A DNA stretch of 64,000 nucleotides from Bog-756 sp963704615 (lineage in GTDB: Bacteria; Actinomycetota; Acidimicrobiia; Acidimicrobiales; RAAP-2). The position numbers were made by a program, and so were the translations under genes. Under the pieces are notes generated by a model that had not been told where the DNA came from, ran no database searches, and worked only from the letters and a program-made list of their open reading frames with translations. Shown here in pieces: positions 1 through 8,533 of this stretch. Where the stretch lies: assembly GCA_963704615.1 (NCBI GenBank), contig OY969923.1, positions 2,294,001-2,358,000 of the forward strand, in the 5' to 3' direction. Every line of letters starts with the position of its first letter. Position 1 is the stretch's first letter.

Positions 1-697
1 TGCTGCAGCTATGGGAGCCGGTGTCAATCAGGTCCATGAACACGGCATGGTCCTTGCTCGAGTAGCCGAAGAACAGCTCGGTCCCGGGAGGGATTGCTGC
101 GGGGTTAATCACCGTGACGGTGCGGGCCGCGATCTGGTTCAGCTCGCCGGGCGGCGAGCCGCTGGGTGCGGGCGCAGGAATGTGCGGAGCCCCGGCGGGT
201 GGTTGGATGGACACCACCCCGATGCTTATCGGGTTGGGTGCCGCGGGGCTGGATTCGCAGTAAGTGCCCGTCGTGACCAGGGCCGGGATGCCGTGTTGCG
301 TGAGTGCTTGCTGGAGAGCGGCGGCGTTCAGTATCTGGCTCATAGTCAAAGTCAACGTGTCTGTGCCGTTGGCATCGCTCGTGAGGATGAAGGCCGGGGT
401 CCGAATCGTGCCGGTACTGAGGGCAGGAGCGGCGACGCCCTTGGTCCGCGCTGGAACTGCAGCAAGGGCGCCGGTCAGGCCGAGTGCCAGCGCGGTGACC
501 CCAGCAGCAGCGGTCACGCCGAGGCCGGCGAAGGCAGTCCGCCGCCGCCGCCGGTGCGCGTGGCCAATGCCGGTGATCTCCTCCAGCGGTGGCCGCTCGG
601 GCGTGCTCAGTTCAGACAGGGCATCGCGCAGTTCCTGGGTCAGGGCGCTGTCGTTCGGGTTCTCGTCGTGGTCCATCGTGATCTCCTCGTGGTTCAT
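1..697 (-). CDS. Membrane protein partner of the sigma factor, partial (C-terminus beyond left edge)
   Basis: The frame is open on the minus strand from the ATG at 697 to the window edge, giving 232 residues without a stop. The first 45 or so residues are acidic and soluble (LTQELRDALSEL). A basic run (HRRRRRT) and one hydrophobic segment of about 22 residues follow, then an extracytoplasmic-looking part rich in Pro, Ala and Thr. The ATG at 697 overlaps the stop of the sigma-factor gene as ATGA and has GGAG seven bases upstream; a second ATG at 676, with AGGAG, is a good alternative. This one-membrane-span layout directly after a sigma factor resembles anti-sigma or CU044_5270-type proteins, but no zinc-binding HxxxCxxC motif is visible, so an anti-sigma role is inference only. 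Confidence 0.75.
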   Translation of the reverse strand, partial: MNHEEITMDHDENPNDSALTQELRDALSELSTPERPPLEEITGIGHAHRRRRRTAFAGLGVTAAAGVTALALGLTGALAAVPARTKGVAAPALSTGTIRTPAFILTSDANGTDTLTLTMSQILNAAALQQALTQHGIPALVTTGTYCESSPAAPNPISIGVVSIQPPAGAPHIPAPAPSGSPPGELNQIAARTVTVINPAAIPPGTELFFGYSSKDHAVFMDLIDTGSHSCS

Positions 698-1191
698 CGC
701 TTGATCTCCGTGGTTGTGGCGGGGGTAGGTTCGCCGCGAAGGGCTGTCATCGCCCGTGAGAGGTGAGCCCGGACGGTTCCCGGTGCGATGCCTAGCTGCC
801 TGGCAGTCGTGTCGATGTCCAGGTCGAGGAAGACACGCAGCACGATCACCTCCCGCTGACGTGCCGGCAGACGGCGCAGCGCGGTGAGCACTGCAGCGTC
901 CAGGCCGGTCCACTGGCTGTCAGTGGCCGCGATGTCATGACTGGTCAGCGCTGTTTCCTGTCTGCGCCGATGCCACCAGGACGCCCCGGCGTTGAGCGCG
1001 GTGCGAACGACCCAGGCCCGAGGCGCCGGATGATGGCTGACTCTGTGCCACGATGCCCACGCCCGGGCGAACGCCTCGGCGGTCTGGTCCTCAGCCAGCG
1101 TCATGTTGCCGGTGCTGGCGGCAACGGCCCGCAGGCAGGGGTCCCAGTTTGCCGCGAAAAACTTGGCGAACGCGGCGTCGTCTTGGCTCAC
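694..1191 (-). CDS. RNA polymerase sigma factor, SigE/ECF type
   Basis: Sigma-70 family factor of 165 residues that would direct RNA polymerase to a small set of promoters. Region 2 covers about residues 8-75 (SAEAF/ARAWASW-like helices) and region 4 about residues 110-160, with the helix-turn-helix core TARQLGIAPGTVRAHL. There is no C-terminal SnoaL domain. The size and the RLPARQREVIVLR motif match actinobacterial SigE-family (sigma-24-like) factors. The start is a GTG with only a weak ribosome-binding site. The downstream membrane protein overlaps by four bases, so the two are probably co-translated and form a sigma/regulator pair. The signal and target genes cannot be read from the sequence. 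Confidence 0.9.
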   Translation of the reverse strand: MSQDDAAFAKFFAANWDPCLRAVAASTGNMTLAEDQTAEAFARAWASWHRVSHHPAPRAWVVRTALNAGASWWHRRRQETALTSHDIAATDSQWTGLDAAVLTALRRLPARQREVIVLRVFLDLDIDTTARQLGIAPGTVRAHLSRAMTALRGEPTPATTTEIKR

Positions 1192-1244
1192 ATCTGTTAA
1201 CCCGCCAGCGACTGGAAACGCTTACTTCTACCCGACATAACCTC

Positions 1245-1349
1245 GCCCGGCGCCACAGCTCCCTCAACCACCTGACACCCAATGAATTCGAAGCTCTCAA
1301 CCCAAAAGAAGCCCAGGTCGCGTTCTCATCAGATCCGGTCCACCCATAG
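1245..1349 (+). pseudogene. IS3-family transposase C-terminal remnant
   Basis: About 34 codons ending in a stop at 1347-1349 read RRHSSLNHLTPNEFEALN, which matches the very end of IS3-family (IS3/IS407 type) DDE transposases, where RRHSSLGYLTPxEFE is standard. The catalytic core and the terminal inverted repeats are missing, so this is a dead scrap. It lies between the sigma factor and tRNA-Pro and shows past insertion activity at this spot. The upstream limit of the remnant is approximate. Confidence 0.7.
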
Positions 1350-1362
1350 GGTCAACCGCACG

Positions 1363-1440
1363 TGGTCGGGCTGCCGGGATTTGAACCCGGGACCTCTTGA
1401 CCCCCAGTCAAGCGCGCTAACCAAGCTGCGCCACAGCCCG
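1363..1440 (-). tRNA. tRNA-Pro (anticodon GGG)
   Basis: On the minus strand the acceptor stem CGGGCTG pairs with CAGCCCG. The anticodon arm is CTTGA-CTGGGGG-TCAAG, which gives anticodon GGG, and the T-arm contains GGTTCAAATCC. The discriminator A at 1366 is followed by an encoded CCA (1365-1363). All four arms can be folded by eye. Confidence 0.95.
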
Positions 1441-1653
1441 TCCCTGATCAGAGGCACTGTTGGGTACCATCCAACCCGTCCGATCTTCCCACCGGCGAGC
1501 AAAGCTGCCACGCGGGAGAAGAAGGGTTCCTACCGGACCGGGCAACCCTAGCCGACCCGTTCGTTTCTGGGTGAAGCCTCTCGCCGCATGACCGCACGGA
1601 CCGATGGGCCGCGTCGTTTCCTGCCAAACCTCGGATGGCTGCGGGACGGCGCA

Positions 1654-1669
1654 GCGCGCCCGAACGCGC
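1654..1669 (-). terminator. Stem-loop downstream of the SGNH hydrolase
   Basis: A five-base-pair GCGCG/CGCGC stem with a six-base loop lies 21 bases after the end of the hydrolase gene. It has no T-run, so it would be a weak or Rho-assisted terminator at best. Confidence 0.3.
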
Positions 1670-1689
1670 CGCGCCCGGCGGGCTGAGCC

Positions 1690-2646
1690 TCAGGATGCTC
1701 GGTAGTCGGCCACGGTCAGCTTGCCGATAAATGTGTACCCCTTGGTATTGGCGTGGATGTTCCCCTGTGAGCAGTAGTAGGTCAGCGTGCACACCTCCCA
1801 GACCGCGACAGGGATCTTTCCGTACGGCTTGAGGTTGACCGTGGTGGTCAGAGGGGTGTCATCACCCGAGATGGCCTTCTGGTAGCGAGCTTGGGTCACG
1901 TTGACGAAACTGCCCTCGGGGACCGAGGTATAGGCGGTCTTGAGAGTGGGGTTGATCAGGTCGTCGAAGGCGAGCACCGACTCGTTGGCCAACGTCACGT
2001 TGGTTCCACCCGGGGGGTAGACGTAGTCCCCGAGGATCACGTCGGGATAGGTCAGCCCGATGAGCTTGGCACTGGTGTCTCCGTTGGAGCTCAGAGCCGC
2101 GTCGAGGGCGGAAACCAGCGAGGTCACGTTGGTCATGATGGTCGACTCCGCAGCTTCGACGCAGCTGATCGGATCGGGGTTGGAGTCGCACGCGGTGACG
2201 TCGTTACCGCCGATGGAAACGGTGATCAGACCGACGTGGCCGGGGTGGGCGGCGATGAAGTCGAGGGCGGCCTGTTCCTGGGTCTCGGTCGGATAGGCCA
2301 CGGCGTCCTTGGCCGCGGTCGGACCGTAGGGCGTCGTGCACCCGATGACGGTGAGGAGGGACGTGGTCGTGGCGCCCCCGCACCCGAGGTTGGCCAGCGT
2401 CAGCTTCGATTTCATGGCCACGTAGCCGGTGTATCCGGACGTGGCGCCCTTGCCGGGCTGGTAGCCCACCGAATAGGAGTCACCGAGGGACAGGTAGTAG
2501 TTCGGGGCGGTCTTGGCCATGCTGGCCTGGACGTCGTGGGTGCCCCCAGCCTGGCTGATACCGGGCAGGGCCACCACCGCCAGACCCACCAGCACGGCCG
2601 ACACCAGGATGCACCGCCCTGTCGATCTGCCCACCCGTGACCGCAT
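1690..2646 (-). CDS. Secreted SGNH/GDSL-family esterase or lipase
   Basis: A 318-residue secreted hydrolase. Residues 1-34 form a signal peptide (basic start, hydrophobic core, SQAGG cleavage region). The SGNH blocks are present: GDSYSVG with nucleophile Ser57, the Gly of block II (LGCGGAT), GGND at 146-149 (oxyanion-hole Asn), and a C-terminal NIHANTKGY with His298 as the catalytic base. Cysteines in pairs suggest disulfides. The layout matches Streptomyces-type secreted SGNH lipases, which hydrolyse acyl esters outside the cell. An in-frame ATG 57 bases further upstream exists, but the ATG at 2646 has GGGGGAG in front of it and begins exactly at the signal peptide. The substrate is unknown. 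Confidence 0.9.
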   Translation of the reverse strand: MRSRVGRSTGRCILVSAVLVGLAVVALPGISQAGGTHDVQASMAKTAPNYYLSLGDSYSVGYQPGKGATSGYTGYVAMKSKLTLANLGCGGATTTSLLTVIGCTTPYGPTAAKDAVAYPTETQEQAALDFIAAHPGHVGLITVSIGGNDVTACDSNPDPISCVEAAESTIMTNVTSLVSALDAALSSNGDTSAKLIGLTYPDVILGDYVYPPGGTNVTLANESVLAFDDLINPTLKTAYTSVPEGSFVNVTQARYQKAISGDDTPLTTTVNLKPYGKIPVAVWEVCTLTYYCSQGNIHANTKGYTFIGKLTVADYRAS

Positions 2647-2793
2647 GTGCACTCCCCCATCGATGGTGGACCCGTTCACACCAAGGACACATACTGCTAG
2701 CACACCGTCGCCCTGTTTCCGAATCCCGGTGACCTGGGGCCGGCTCCCCGGTGGTGTTCCTCCCGCCCGCTGAGCTCGGTCGGCGGGTTGCCG

Positions 2794-2991
2794 TCAGACG
2801 TGGTGGACCACCCAGGTGACCCCCTGGAAGGCCCGATAGCCCAGGTAGATCACACTGGCCACCAGCATGAACTTGAAGTACCACGGCGACTTGCGGTGCT
2901 CGAGAGGCTCAGCCCCGCAATCCGGGCAGGCGCCTTCAGCGGTCAGCTCCTCGCTCTCGAGTCGATGGTCGCACTGCTCACACCACGGCAC
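2794..2991 (-). CDS. Small zinc-ribbon membrane protein
   Basis: A 65-residue protein. The N-terminal half carries CEQC and CPDC, a four-cysteine zinc ribbon. The C-terminal half has one transmembrane helix (about residues 40-60, FMLVASVIYLGYRAF). It begins three bases after the stop of der and is probably the last gene of the same transcript. Small zinc-ribbon/TM proteins next to der or plsC genes are common in Actinobacteria, but their function is not established. Confidence 0.75.
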   Translation of the reverse strand: MPWCEQCDHRLESEELTAEGACPDCGAEPLEHRKSPWYFKFMLVASVIYLGYRAFQGVTWVVHHV

Positions 2992-2994
2992 CGA

Positions 2995-4407
2995 TCATTT
3001 CCTCCCCGACCGCCGGCGCACCCCGCCCCCATGGGCGCCTTTGGCCCGGACCCGGAGCTTGATCGGGGTCGGGCCCAGGTCGAAACGCTCACGCAGGCCC
3101 CGCTCCACGTAACGGAGATAGGTGGCCTGCAGGCGCCCGTTGGTGAACAGCGTGAAGGTTGGCGGGTCACTGGCTCCTTGCACCGCATACTGGATCTTCG
3201 CCCCAACCGGCGGGTGGGCCATCTGGATCGACGTGAGAGCTCGGTTGAGCTCTCCGGTGGGGATCCGGGCGTGGTAGGCCTCTTCGGCCGCAGCCACGGC
3301 CGGCAGGATGTGGTGGACGCCCAACCCGGTCAGAGCGCTGATCTTCAGGACGGGTGCGTCGCCGAGGAAGGCCAGCCGGTCGCCGATGTCGATCAGAATG
3401 TCGGCCCGTTGCTCGGTGGGAATGAGCTCCCATTTGTTGAGCACCACCACGGTGGGACATCCGGACGCCCCGATCCGTTCGGCCAGGCGCTGGTCCTGAT
3501 GGGTCACCCCGGCGGTGGCGTCGATGACCAGAAGAGCGATGTCCGCCCGGTCCAGGGCTTCGAGGGCCCGGAGAACGGAGAAGTACTCGGTTCCCCGTTC
3601 GGTTCGGCTCTTCCGCCGCATCCCGGCGGTGTCCACGAAACAGACCGTCCCCTCGGGTGTCTCCACCACCGTGTCCACCGCGTCCCTGGTGGTCCCCGGG
3701 GCGTCGTGGACCACGGACCGCTCGTCACCGACCAGCCGGTTGAACAGCGTCGACTTCCCGACGTTGGGCCGACCCACCAAAGCCACCCGCACAACCGCCT
3801 CCGGCCCGAGCGGGTCCGGTACGCCACTGGCAGCGTCGGCGCTGTCCTCCGGCGGGCTGTCCCCGGTGGCCCCCGGGTCGGGCAGGAGGCGCACCACGTC
3901 GTCGAGCAGGTCGCCGGTTCCCCGACCGTGCAGCGCGCTGATCGGCCAGGGCTCCCCCAGCCCGAGAGCCATGGCGTCCCAGGCGTCCGCCTCGCGCTGG
4001 GACGAGTCCACTTTGTTGACCACCACCCGCACCGGTCGGCCCGACCGCTTGAGGATGCGGGCCACAGCCCTGTCGTCATCCAGGACCCCGACGGTGACGT
4101 CCACCACCATCAGGATGACGTCGGCGTCGGCGATGGCCCGCTCCACCTGCGCGCTCACCTGGGCATCGAGCGGGTCAACGCTCGCCAGCCATCCTCCGGT
4201 GTCGACCACCGTGAAGGGGCGTCCGCACCACTCGGCGTCGAGTTCCTTGCGGTCGCGGGTGACCCCCGGCCGTTCTTCCACGACTGCGGCGCGACGGCCG
4301 ACGATGCGATTGACCAGGGTCGACTTCCCCACATTGGGTCGACCGGCCACCACCACCAGGGGGCGCTCCCGGGTCGAGCTGCCCACCGCCGCGCTCACCG
4401 CACTCAT
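2995..4407 (-). CDS. der: Ribosome-assembly GTPase Der (EngA)
   Basis: Essential GTPase with two tandem G domains that acts in assembly of the 50S ribosomal subunit. At 470 residues it is full length. The two P-loops, GRPNVGKST, are at residues 22-30 and 212-220. The switch motifs DTGG (69) and DTAG (about 258) and the base-specificity motifs NKVD (131-134) and NKWE (about 328) are all present, followed by the KH-like C-terminal domain and a basic tail. A linker of about 30 residues rich in acidic residues and Pro separates the G domains. The start overlaps the stop of the upstream radical-SAM gene by four bases, a pairing also seen in other Gram-positive bacteria. Confidence 0.97.
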   Translation of the reverse strand: MSAVSAAVGSSTRERPLVVVAGRPNVGKSTLVNRIVGRRAAVVEERPGVTRDRKELDAEWCGRPFTVVDTGGWLASVDPLDAQVSAQVERAIADADVILMVVDVTVGVLDDDRAVARILKRSGRPVRVVVNKVDSSQREADAWDAMALGLGEPWPISALHGRGTGDLLDDVVRLLPDPGATGDSPPEDSADAASGVPDPLGPEAVVRVALVGRPNVGKSTLFNRLVGDERSVVHDAPGTTRDAVDTVVETPEGTVCFVDTAGMRRKSRTERGTEYFSVLRALEALDRADIALLVIDATAGVTHQDQRLAERIGASGCPTVVVLNKWELIPTEQRADILIDIGDRLAFLGDAPVLKISALTGLGVHHILPAVAAAEEAYHARIPTGELNRALTSIQMAHPPVGAKIQYAVQGASDPPTFTLFTNGRLQATYLRYVERGLRERFDLGPTPIKLRVRAKGAHGGGVRRRSGRK

Positions 4408-5873
4408 CGGGGCGTACCCAGGGTCACCCGGACTCGCTGTTCTCCGGGGTCATCGGCCCGGGCTCCGCAGGCGCTCCCGGTGCCGGTCGGCGCGCCGGAA
4501 CCCTCGAGCGCCCGGCGCAGGGAGAGCCCGTCGGTCGGGACAACCTCGACCGACCGGGGCAGGTCGGCGACGGTGGCGTCGTCGAGAAAGCGACCCTCCG
4601 ACAGGCAGGAGTCGGGCAGGAGATAGCGGTCCCCGGCGGGCTGGTCGCGGAGCACGGCACTGAGATCGGCGCCGGTGAGCAGGCCGGAGACGCCGATGTT
4701 GCCGCCGAAGAAGTGATTGACCACCGGGACCAGGCGGATGTCGGCGCGGCCCAGTGACTCCACCAATGGCCCCAGCACCCGAGCCCCGTACTCGCCGGTC
4801 AGGATGGCAACCGGGGCATCCTGGCCCGACCCGTTCGTCGGTGTCGCTCGCGGCGCCCGGTAGCCGGTGGCCGGAGCCCCGTCCACCGAAGCGAAGAATC
4901 CCCGCCGCACCCCGAGTGCGGCCTCTGTCGCGCCCCCGAACGCCGCTTCGAAGGCCCGGGCCATGCCCAGGCCGTTCTCGTGCTGGGGGAAGCCCTCGTA
5001 GGTGGCCGCCTCCGGAAAGGGCCGCTCGGCCATCAGGTAGTACTCGTCGGCGGCGAACACCATCCGCCTGCCGATGGCGCCCAGGAAGGTGTCTTGCCAC
5101 TCCCCCACCAGGTCGCACACCGCCGCTGCTTCCTCCCGGGTGTGTGCTCGCATCGCCTCCTCCGGGGAGAACCGGCTGATCCCGAGGGGCACGCAGGCCA
5201 CCGTGGCCAACGACGGATACCGGTCGAGAACGCCGGCCAGGGTGTCGGCCAGTACCGCCCCGTCGTTGGTGCCCGGACAGACCACCACCTGTCCGTGGAC
5301 CTCGATCCCACCGTCGAGCAGGGCGGCCAGCCACCGGAGGCTGGTGGCCCCCCGCCGGTTGCGCAGCAGGTGGGCCCGGACGTTCGGATCGGTGGCGTGG
5401 ATGGAGACGAACAAGGGGCTGAGGCGCTCACTCAGTACTCGCTCGAGGTCCATTTCGGTAAACCGGGTCAAGGTGGTGAAGTTGCCGTAGAGGAAGGAGA
5501 GCCGGTAGTCGTCGTCCTTCAGCGAGAGGCTGCGCCGCATGCCCTTCGGGAGCTGGTGGATGAAGCAGAACTCGCAGTGATTGTCACAGGTGCGGACCCG
5601 GTCGAAGACGGCCGAGCTGACCTCGACCCCGAGGGGCTCACCCGCCTCCTTGGTCACCGACAGGGTGAGGGGATCGACCGACCCGCGTCGCCGCACCACC
5701 AGGTCCAGCTCGGGTTCGTCGACCAGCAGGCTGTACTCGATGACATCGCGGGGTGACCGCCCGTTGAGGAGGAGCAGCTCGTCCCCGGGGAGGAGTCCGG
5801 AGAGTTCGGCCGGTGACGATGCGGTGACGGCCACGACCTTGGGTGCCGTCGTCACTCGGGGCGCCGACATCAC
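4404..5873 (-). CDS. PDZ / radical-SAM / DUF512 protein
   Basis: A 489-residue member of the DUF512 family (putative radical-SAM enzymes of the TIGR03279 type). A PDZ-like segment spans residues 15-60 (SGLLPGDELLLLNG). A cysteine cluster follows, C96-x3-C100-x2-C103 (CDNHCEFC), typical for binding the 4Fe-4S cluster that cleaves S-adenosylmethionine. The DUF512 domain fills the C-terminal 200 or so residues (TGEYGARVL; a Gly/Asn-rich NHFFGGNIGVSGL motif). It is translationally coupled to der, which hints at a link to ribosome assembly or tRNA/rRNA modification; no substrate is known for the family. The first two codons are both Met; either may start. Confidence 0.88.
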   Translation of the reverse strand: MMSAPRVTTAPKVVAVTASSPAELSGLLPGDELLLLNGRSPRDVIEYSLLVDEPELDLVVRRRGSVDPLTLSVTKEAGEPLGVEVSSAVFDRVRTCDNHCEFCFIHQLPKGMRRSLSLKDDDYRLSFLYGNFTTLTRFTEMDLERVLSERLSPLFVSIHATDPNVRAHLLRNRRGATSLRWLAALLDGGIEVHGQVVVCPGTNDGAVLADTLAGVLDRYPSLATVACVPLGISRFSPEEAMRAHTREEAAAVCDLVGEWQDTFLGAIGRRMVFAADEYYLMAERPFPEAATYEGFPQHENGLGMARAFEAAFGGATEAALGVRRGFFASVDGAPATGYRAPRATPTNGSGQDAPVAILTGEYGARVLGPLVESLGRADIRLVPVVNHFFGGNIGVSGLLTGADLSAVLRDQPAGDRYLLPDSCLSEGRFLDDATVADLPRSVEVVPTDGLSLRRALEGSGAPTGTGSACGARADDPGEQRVRVTLGTPR

Positions 5874-5953
5874 CCCAGGCTACCTGGTCACCTCCGGCCC
5901 CCCGGCGTCGCCTCGGCGCCGATCGCACGGATGACCCCGGTAGCCTGGAGGCC

Positions 5954-7045
5954 ATGCCCGTCGAGCGAGTGCTCCTCGCCGAACCGAGGGGGTTCTGCGC
6001 CGGGGTGGAGAAGGCGATCAAGGCGCTGGCCTGGATGGTCCGGATCTTCGAGCCGCCCGTCTACTGCTACCACGAGATCGTCCACAACCGTCACGTGGTC
6101 GATCAGTTCCGGGCTCAGGGCGTGATCTTCGTGGACGATGTGGACGAGGTTCCGTCCGGGGCTCCCCTCATGTTGTCGGCCCACGGATCGGCTCCCGAGG
6201 TGGTGGTGGCGGCCCGGACCCGTGGTCGGGTGGTGGTCGATGCCGTGTGCCCGCTGGTGACCAAGGTCCATCACGAGCTCAAGGTCAGGGCCAACAAGGG
6301 CTACACCGTTCTCTATGTCGGCCATCACGGTCACGAGGAGGCGGTCGGGACCATGGCCGTGGCTCCGACCTCGGTGCGCCTGCTCGAAGGGGTCGCGGAC
6401 GTCGATGCGCTCGACGACCCGGCCGCCGCCGACGGGGCGCCGCCCCGGGTGGCACTCCTGGCCCAGACCACCCTCAGCCACGACGAGTGGTCGGACATCG
6501 TCGACCGGGCCCGTGAACGCTTTCCCGACCTGTGGATGCCCAGTCGCAGCGACCTCTGCTTTGCCACCACCAACCGCCAGGCCGCGCTCAAGGCCCTGGC
6601 CGGCAGGGCCGACGCCATCGTCGTCATCGGCTCGGAGAACTCCTCCAACACCGTCGCCCTGGCTGAGGTGGCCACCGCCTTCGGCTGCCCCCGGGTCTTG
6701 CGGGTCAACGACGCCTCCGAGCTTCCCGACGACCTGTCCGGCACGGTCGGGGTCACCGCCGGGGCCTCGGCCCCCGAGGCCCTGGTCGACGCGGTGGTGG
6801 CGCGCCTGGCCCCCCGGGATGGGGTGCAATCGTCGCCGGTGACCGTCGAGGAGGAGTACTTCCCGCCCCCACCGGAGCTGCGCGAGCTCCTGCGCAGCCT
6901 CGACGCTGTTCTGGCCCTCCTCAACGGTGCGCCCCGGCGGACGCCCGACGGGCTGACCACCAGGGGTGATACCGCCGCCGCTCCCGTGCTGGCCGACGAT
7001 CGAACGAGTGCCGCCTCCGATGCGCTCGAGCGTCTGGTCGGGTAG
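5954..7045 (+). CDS. ispH: 4-hydroxy-3-methylbut-2-enyl diphosphate reductase
   Basis: Last enzyme of the MEP pathway. It reduces HMBPP to isopentenyl and dimethylallyl diphosphate with a 3Fe-4S/4Fe-4S centre. At 363 residues it is somewhat longer than the usual 310-330 because of a C-terminal extension. Cluster ligands Cys15 (GFCAG), Cys99 (VCPLVTK) and Cys202 (LCFATTNRQ) are present, as are His44, His77 and the HHGHEEAVG motif with its Glu. The start at the ATG at 5954 fits the family N-terminus and has GGAGG four bases upstream; a longer in-frame version would overlap the divergent radical-SAM gene. This enzyme is the first of three plus-strand genes, divergent from the der operon. Confidence 0.96.
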   Translation: MPVERVLLAEPRGFCAGVEKAIKALAWMVRIFEPPVYCYHEIVHNRHVVDQFRAQGVIFVDDVDEVPSGAPLMLSAHGSAPEVVVAARTRGRVVVDAVCPLVTKVHHELKVRANKGYTVLYVGHHGHEEAVGTMAVAPTSVRLLEGVADVDALDDPAAADGAPPRVALLAQTTLSHDEWSDIVDRARERFPDLWMPSRSDLCFATTNRQAALKALAGRADAIVVIGSENSSNTVALAEVATAFGCPRVLRVNDASELPDDLSGTVGVTAGASAPEALVDAVVARLAPRDGVQSSPVTVEEEYFPPPPELRELLRSLDAVLALLNGAPRRTPDGLTTRGDTAAAPVLADDRTSAASDALERLVG

Positions 7046-7088
7046 GTCCCGCATGTGGGACGAGCCCATTTGATGCGAGAATGGTGCC

Positions 7089-7655
7089 ATGAGCAGCTCG
7101 ACTGAGGCCAGGACCGGTTTCACCCGCATGGACGCCTCCACCCGTGACGACTGGATGGTGATCGGCACCGAGACGATGCAGGACCAGAGCCAAGTCGCCG
7201 ATCGGGTGCTGGCCATGCTCGAGTCGCTGTCGGACACCGTGGTCGGTTTCGGTGTCGATCAACTGACCCACTGCCTGCAGACGGCCACCCGGGCCGAGCG
7301 AGCCGGCGCCGACGACGAGTTGGTGGTGGCCTCCTTGTGCCACGACATCGGCAAGGCGGTGGGGGTGCCCAACCACCCGCGGGTGGCCGCGGAGATCCTG
7401 CGTCCCTACGTGCGGCCGGAAGTGACCGCGGTGGTCGCCGCCCACCAGGACTTCCAGGGCCGGCACTACTACCACCACTTCAACATGGACCCCGACATGC
7501 GTGAGCGCTACCGGGACGAGCCCTGGTACGAGCTGGCCGAGCGATTCGCCGACGAATGGGATCAGAACAGCTTCGATCCCGACTACCCGACCGAGCCTCT
7601 CACCCACTTCGAACCGAAGGTGCGGGCCGTCTTCGGCAATCCGCACATCCTGTAG
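7089..7655 (+). CDS. HD-domain protein of the PhnZ/MIOX-like type
   Basis: A 188-residue HD-domain protein. The metal-binding set is visible: His61 (LTHCLQTA), the His85-Asp86 pair (CHDIGKA), and downstream histidines at HP and AAHQDF. The arrangement QLxHxLQxA…GADDE…HDIGK resembles the PhnZ/myo-inositol-oxygenase branch of HD proteins, which use a di-iron centre. By eye, the Tyr and Glu that PhnZ uses near its N-terminus align with Val and Phe here, so phosphonate oxidation is unlikely. The gene sits between ispH and a glycosyltransferase with short gaps (43 and 2 bases), suggesting one transcript. It could be a phosphohydrolase or an oxygenase; the substrate is unknown. Confidence 0.82.
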   Translation: MSSSTEARTGFTRMDASTRDDWMVIGTETMQDQSQVADRVLAMLESLSDTVVGFGVDQLTHCLQTATRAERAGADDELVVASLCHDIGKAVGVPNHPRVAAEILRPYVRPEVTAVVAAHQDFQGRHYYHHFNMDPDMRERYRDEPWYELAERFADEWDQNSFDPDYPTEPLTHFEPKVRAVFGNPHIL

Positions 7656-7657
7656 CG

Positions 7658-8503
7658 ATGCCGCGACGACGTTGGATCACGATGCCGGCCATCCGCGAGC
7701 ACCAGCGGGTGGCTGAGCTGCACGCCTTCGCCCTGAACAGCGCCAGCTCCGAGTTCGAGATCCGCTATCCCCGGGCCCGGTTCGGTCCGGTGGTGGCGGT
7801 GATCGCGGCCTACGACGAGGAGCGCAACATCGGCGACGTCCTCAAAGCCATGCCCACCTTCATCGGGGATCTCGAGGTGTCCACCCTGGTGGTGGTGGAC
7901 GGAGGAAGTGATGGCACCGCGGAGGTAGCCTTCGACGCCGGGGTCCTGACCTGCGTCCTGCCGGTCAACCTGGGCCACGGTGCCGCCCTCCGGCTGGGCT
8001 ACGGGCTGGCCCTCGACCACGGGGCCCGCTATGTGGTCACCCTGGATGCCGACGGACAGAACGATCCGACCGAGATGGCCACCATGGTCCAGCCTCTCCT
8101 CGAGGACACGGCTGACTTCGTGATCGGCTCGCGGCGATTGGGTGTCGACCGGACCACGGACCGGTTCCGGCAGGCCGGCGTCAGGGTGTACGCCTGGATC
8201 CTCAACACCATCGTCTCCCAACGGCTCACCGACTCCTCCAGCGGGTACCGCGCTTTCCAGGCCGCGGTGATCGCCGACATCCTTCCCCGCCTGGTCCAGG
8301 ACCAGTATCAGACGGCCGAGGTGGTCATCCTGGCTGCCCGGGGCGGTTGGCGCATCACCGAACAGCCGACGGTGTGGCACGCCCGAGCCTCGGGATCCTC
8401 CAAGAAGGGCAGCAACCTGATCTTCGGGGCCAGCTACGCCCGAGTCATCGCCACCACCTGGTGGCGGTCGACCCTCGGCCTCCGCAGCCACCGGTCGGGG
8501 TGA
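7658..8503 (+). CDS. Family 2 glycosyltransferase (DPM1/DPG-synthase-like)
   Basis: A 281-residue GT-A fold glycosyltransferase. It has the nucleotide-sugar motif AAYDEERNIGDVL, DGGSDGT, the metal-binding DADGQ with NDP neighbours, and SSSGYRAF near the acceptor site. No transmembrane anchor is visible, as in single-domain dolichol/polyprenyl-phosphate mannose or glucose synthases, which move a sugar from a nucleotide to a lipid carrier at the inner face of the membrane. The ATG at 7658 is two bases after the HD gene stop; a second ATG lies eight codons on. Lipid-linked sugars made here could feed GT-C enzymes such as the GT87 gene near 19 kb, though this link is only inference. Confidence 0.87.
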   Translation: MPRRRWITMPAIREHQRVAELHAFALNSASSEFEIRYPRARFGPVVAVIAAYDEERNIGDVLKAMPTFIGDLEVSTLVVVDGGSDGTAEVAFDAGVLTCVLPVNLGHGAALRLGYGLALDHGARYVVTLDADGQNDPTEMATMVQPLLEDTADFVIGSRRLGVDRTTDRFRQAGVRVYAWILNTIVSQRLTDSSSGYRAFQAAVIADILPRLVQDQYQTAEVVILAARGGWRITEQPTVWHARASGSSKKGSNLIFGASYARVIATTWWRSTLGLRSHRSG

Positions 8504-8533
8504 CCGGGGGGCACCACCCGGGCGCCGTGGTGC

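Noticed and set aside
1329..1511. Open frame over tRNA-Pro
   Set aside because: It lies across the tRNA and has no protein-like composition.
2788..4626. Plus-strand open frame of 612 codons opposite der
   Set aside because: Antisense shadow of a clearly conserved GTPase; the residues are Gly/His/Pro/Arg-rich without any domain.
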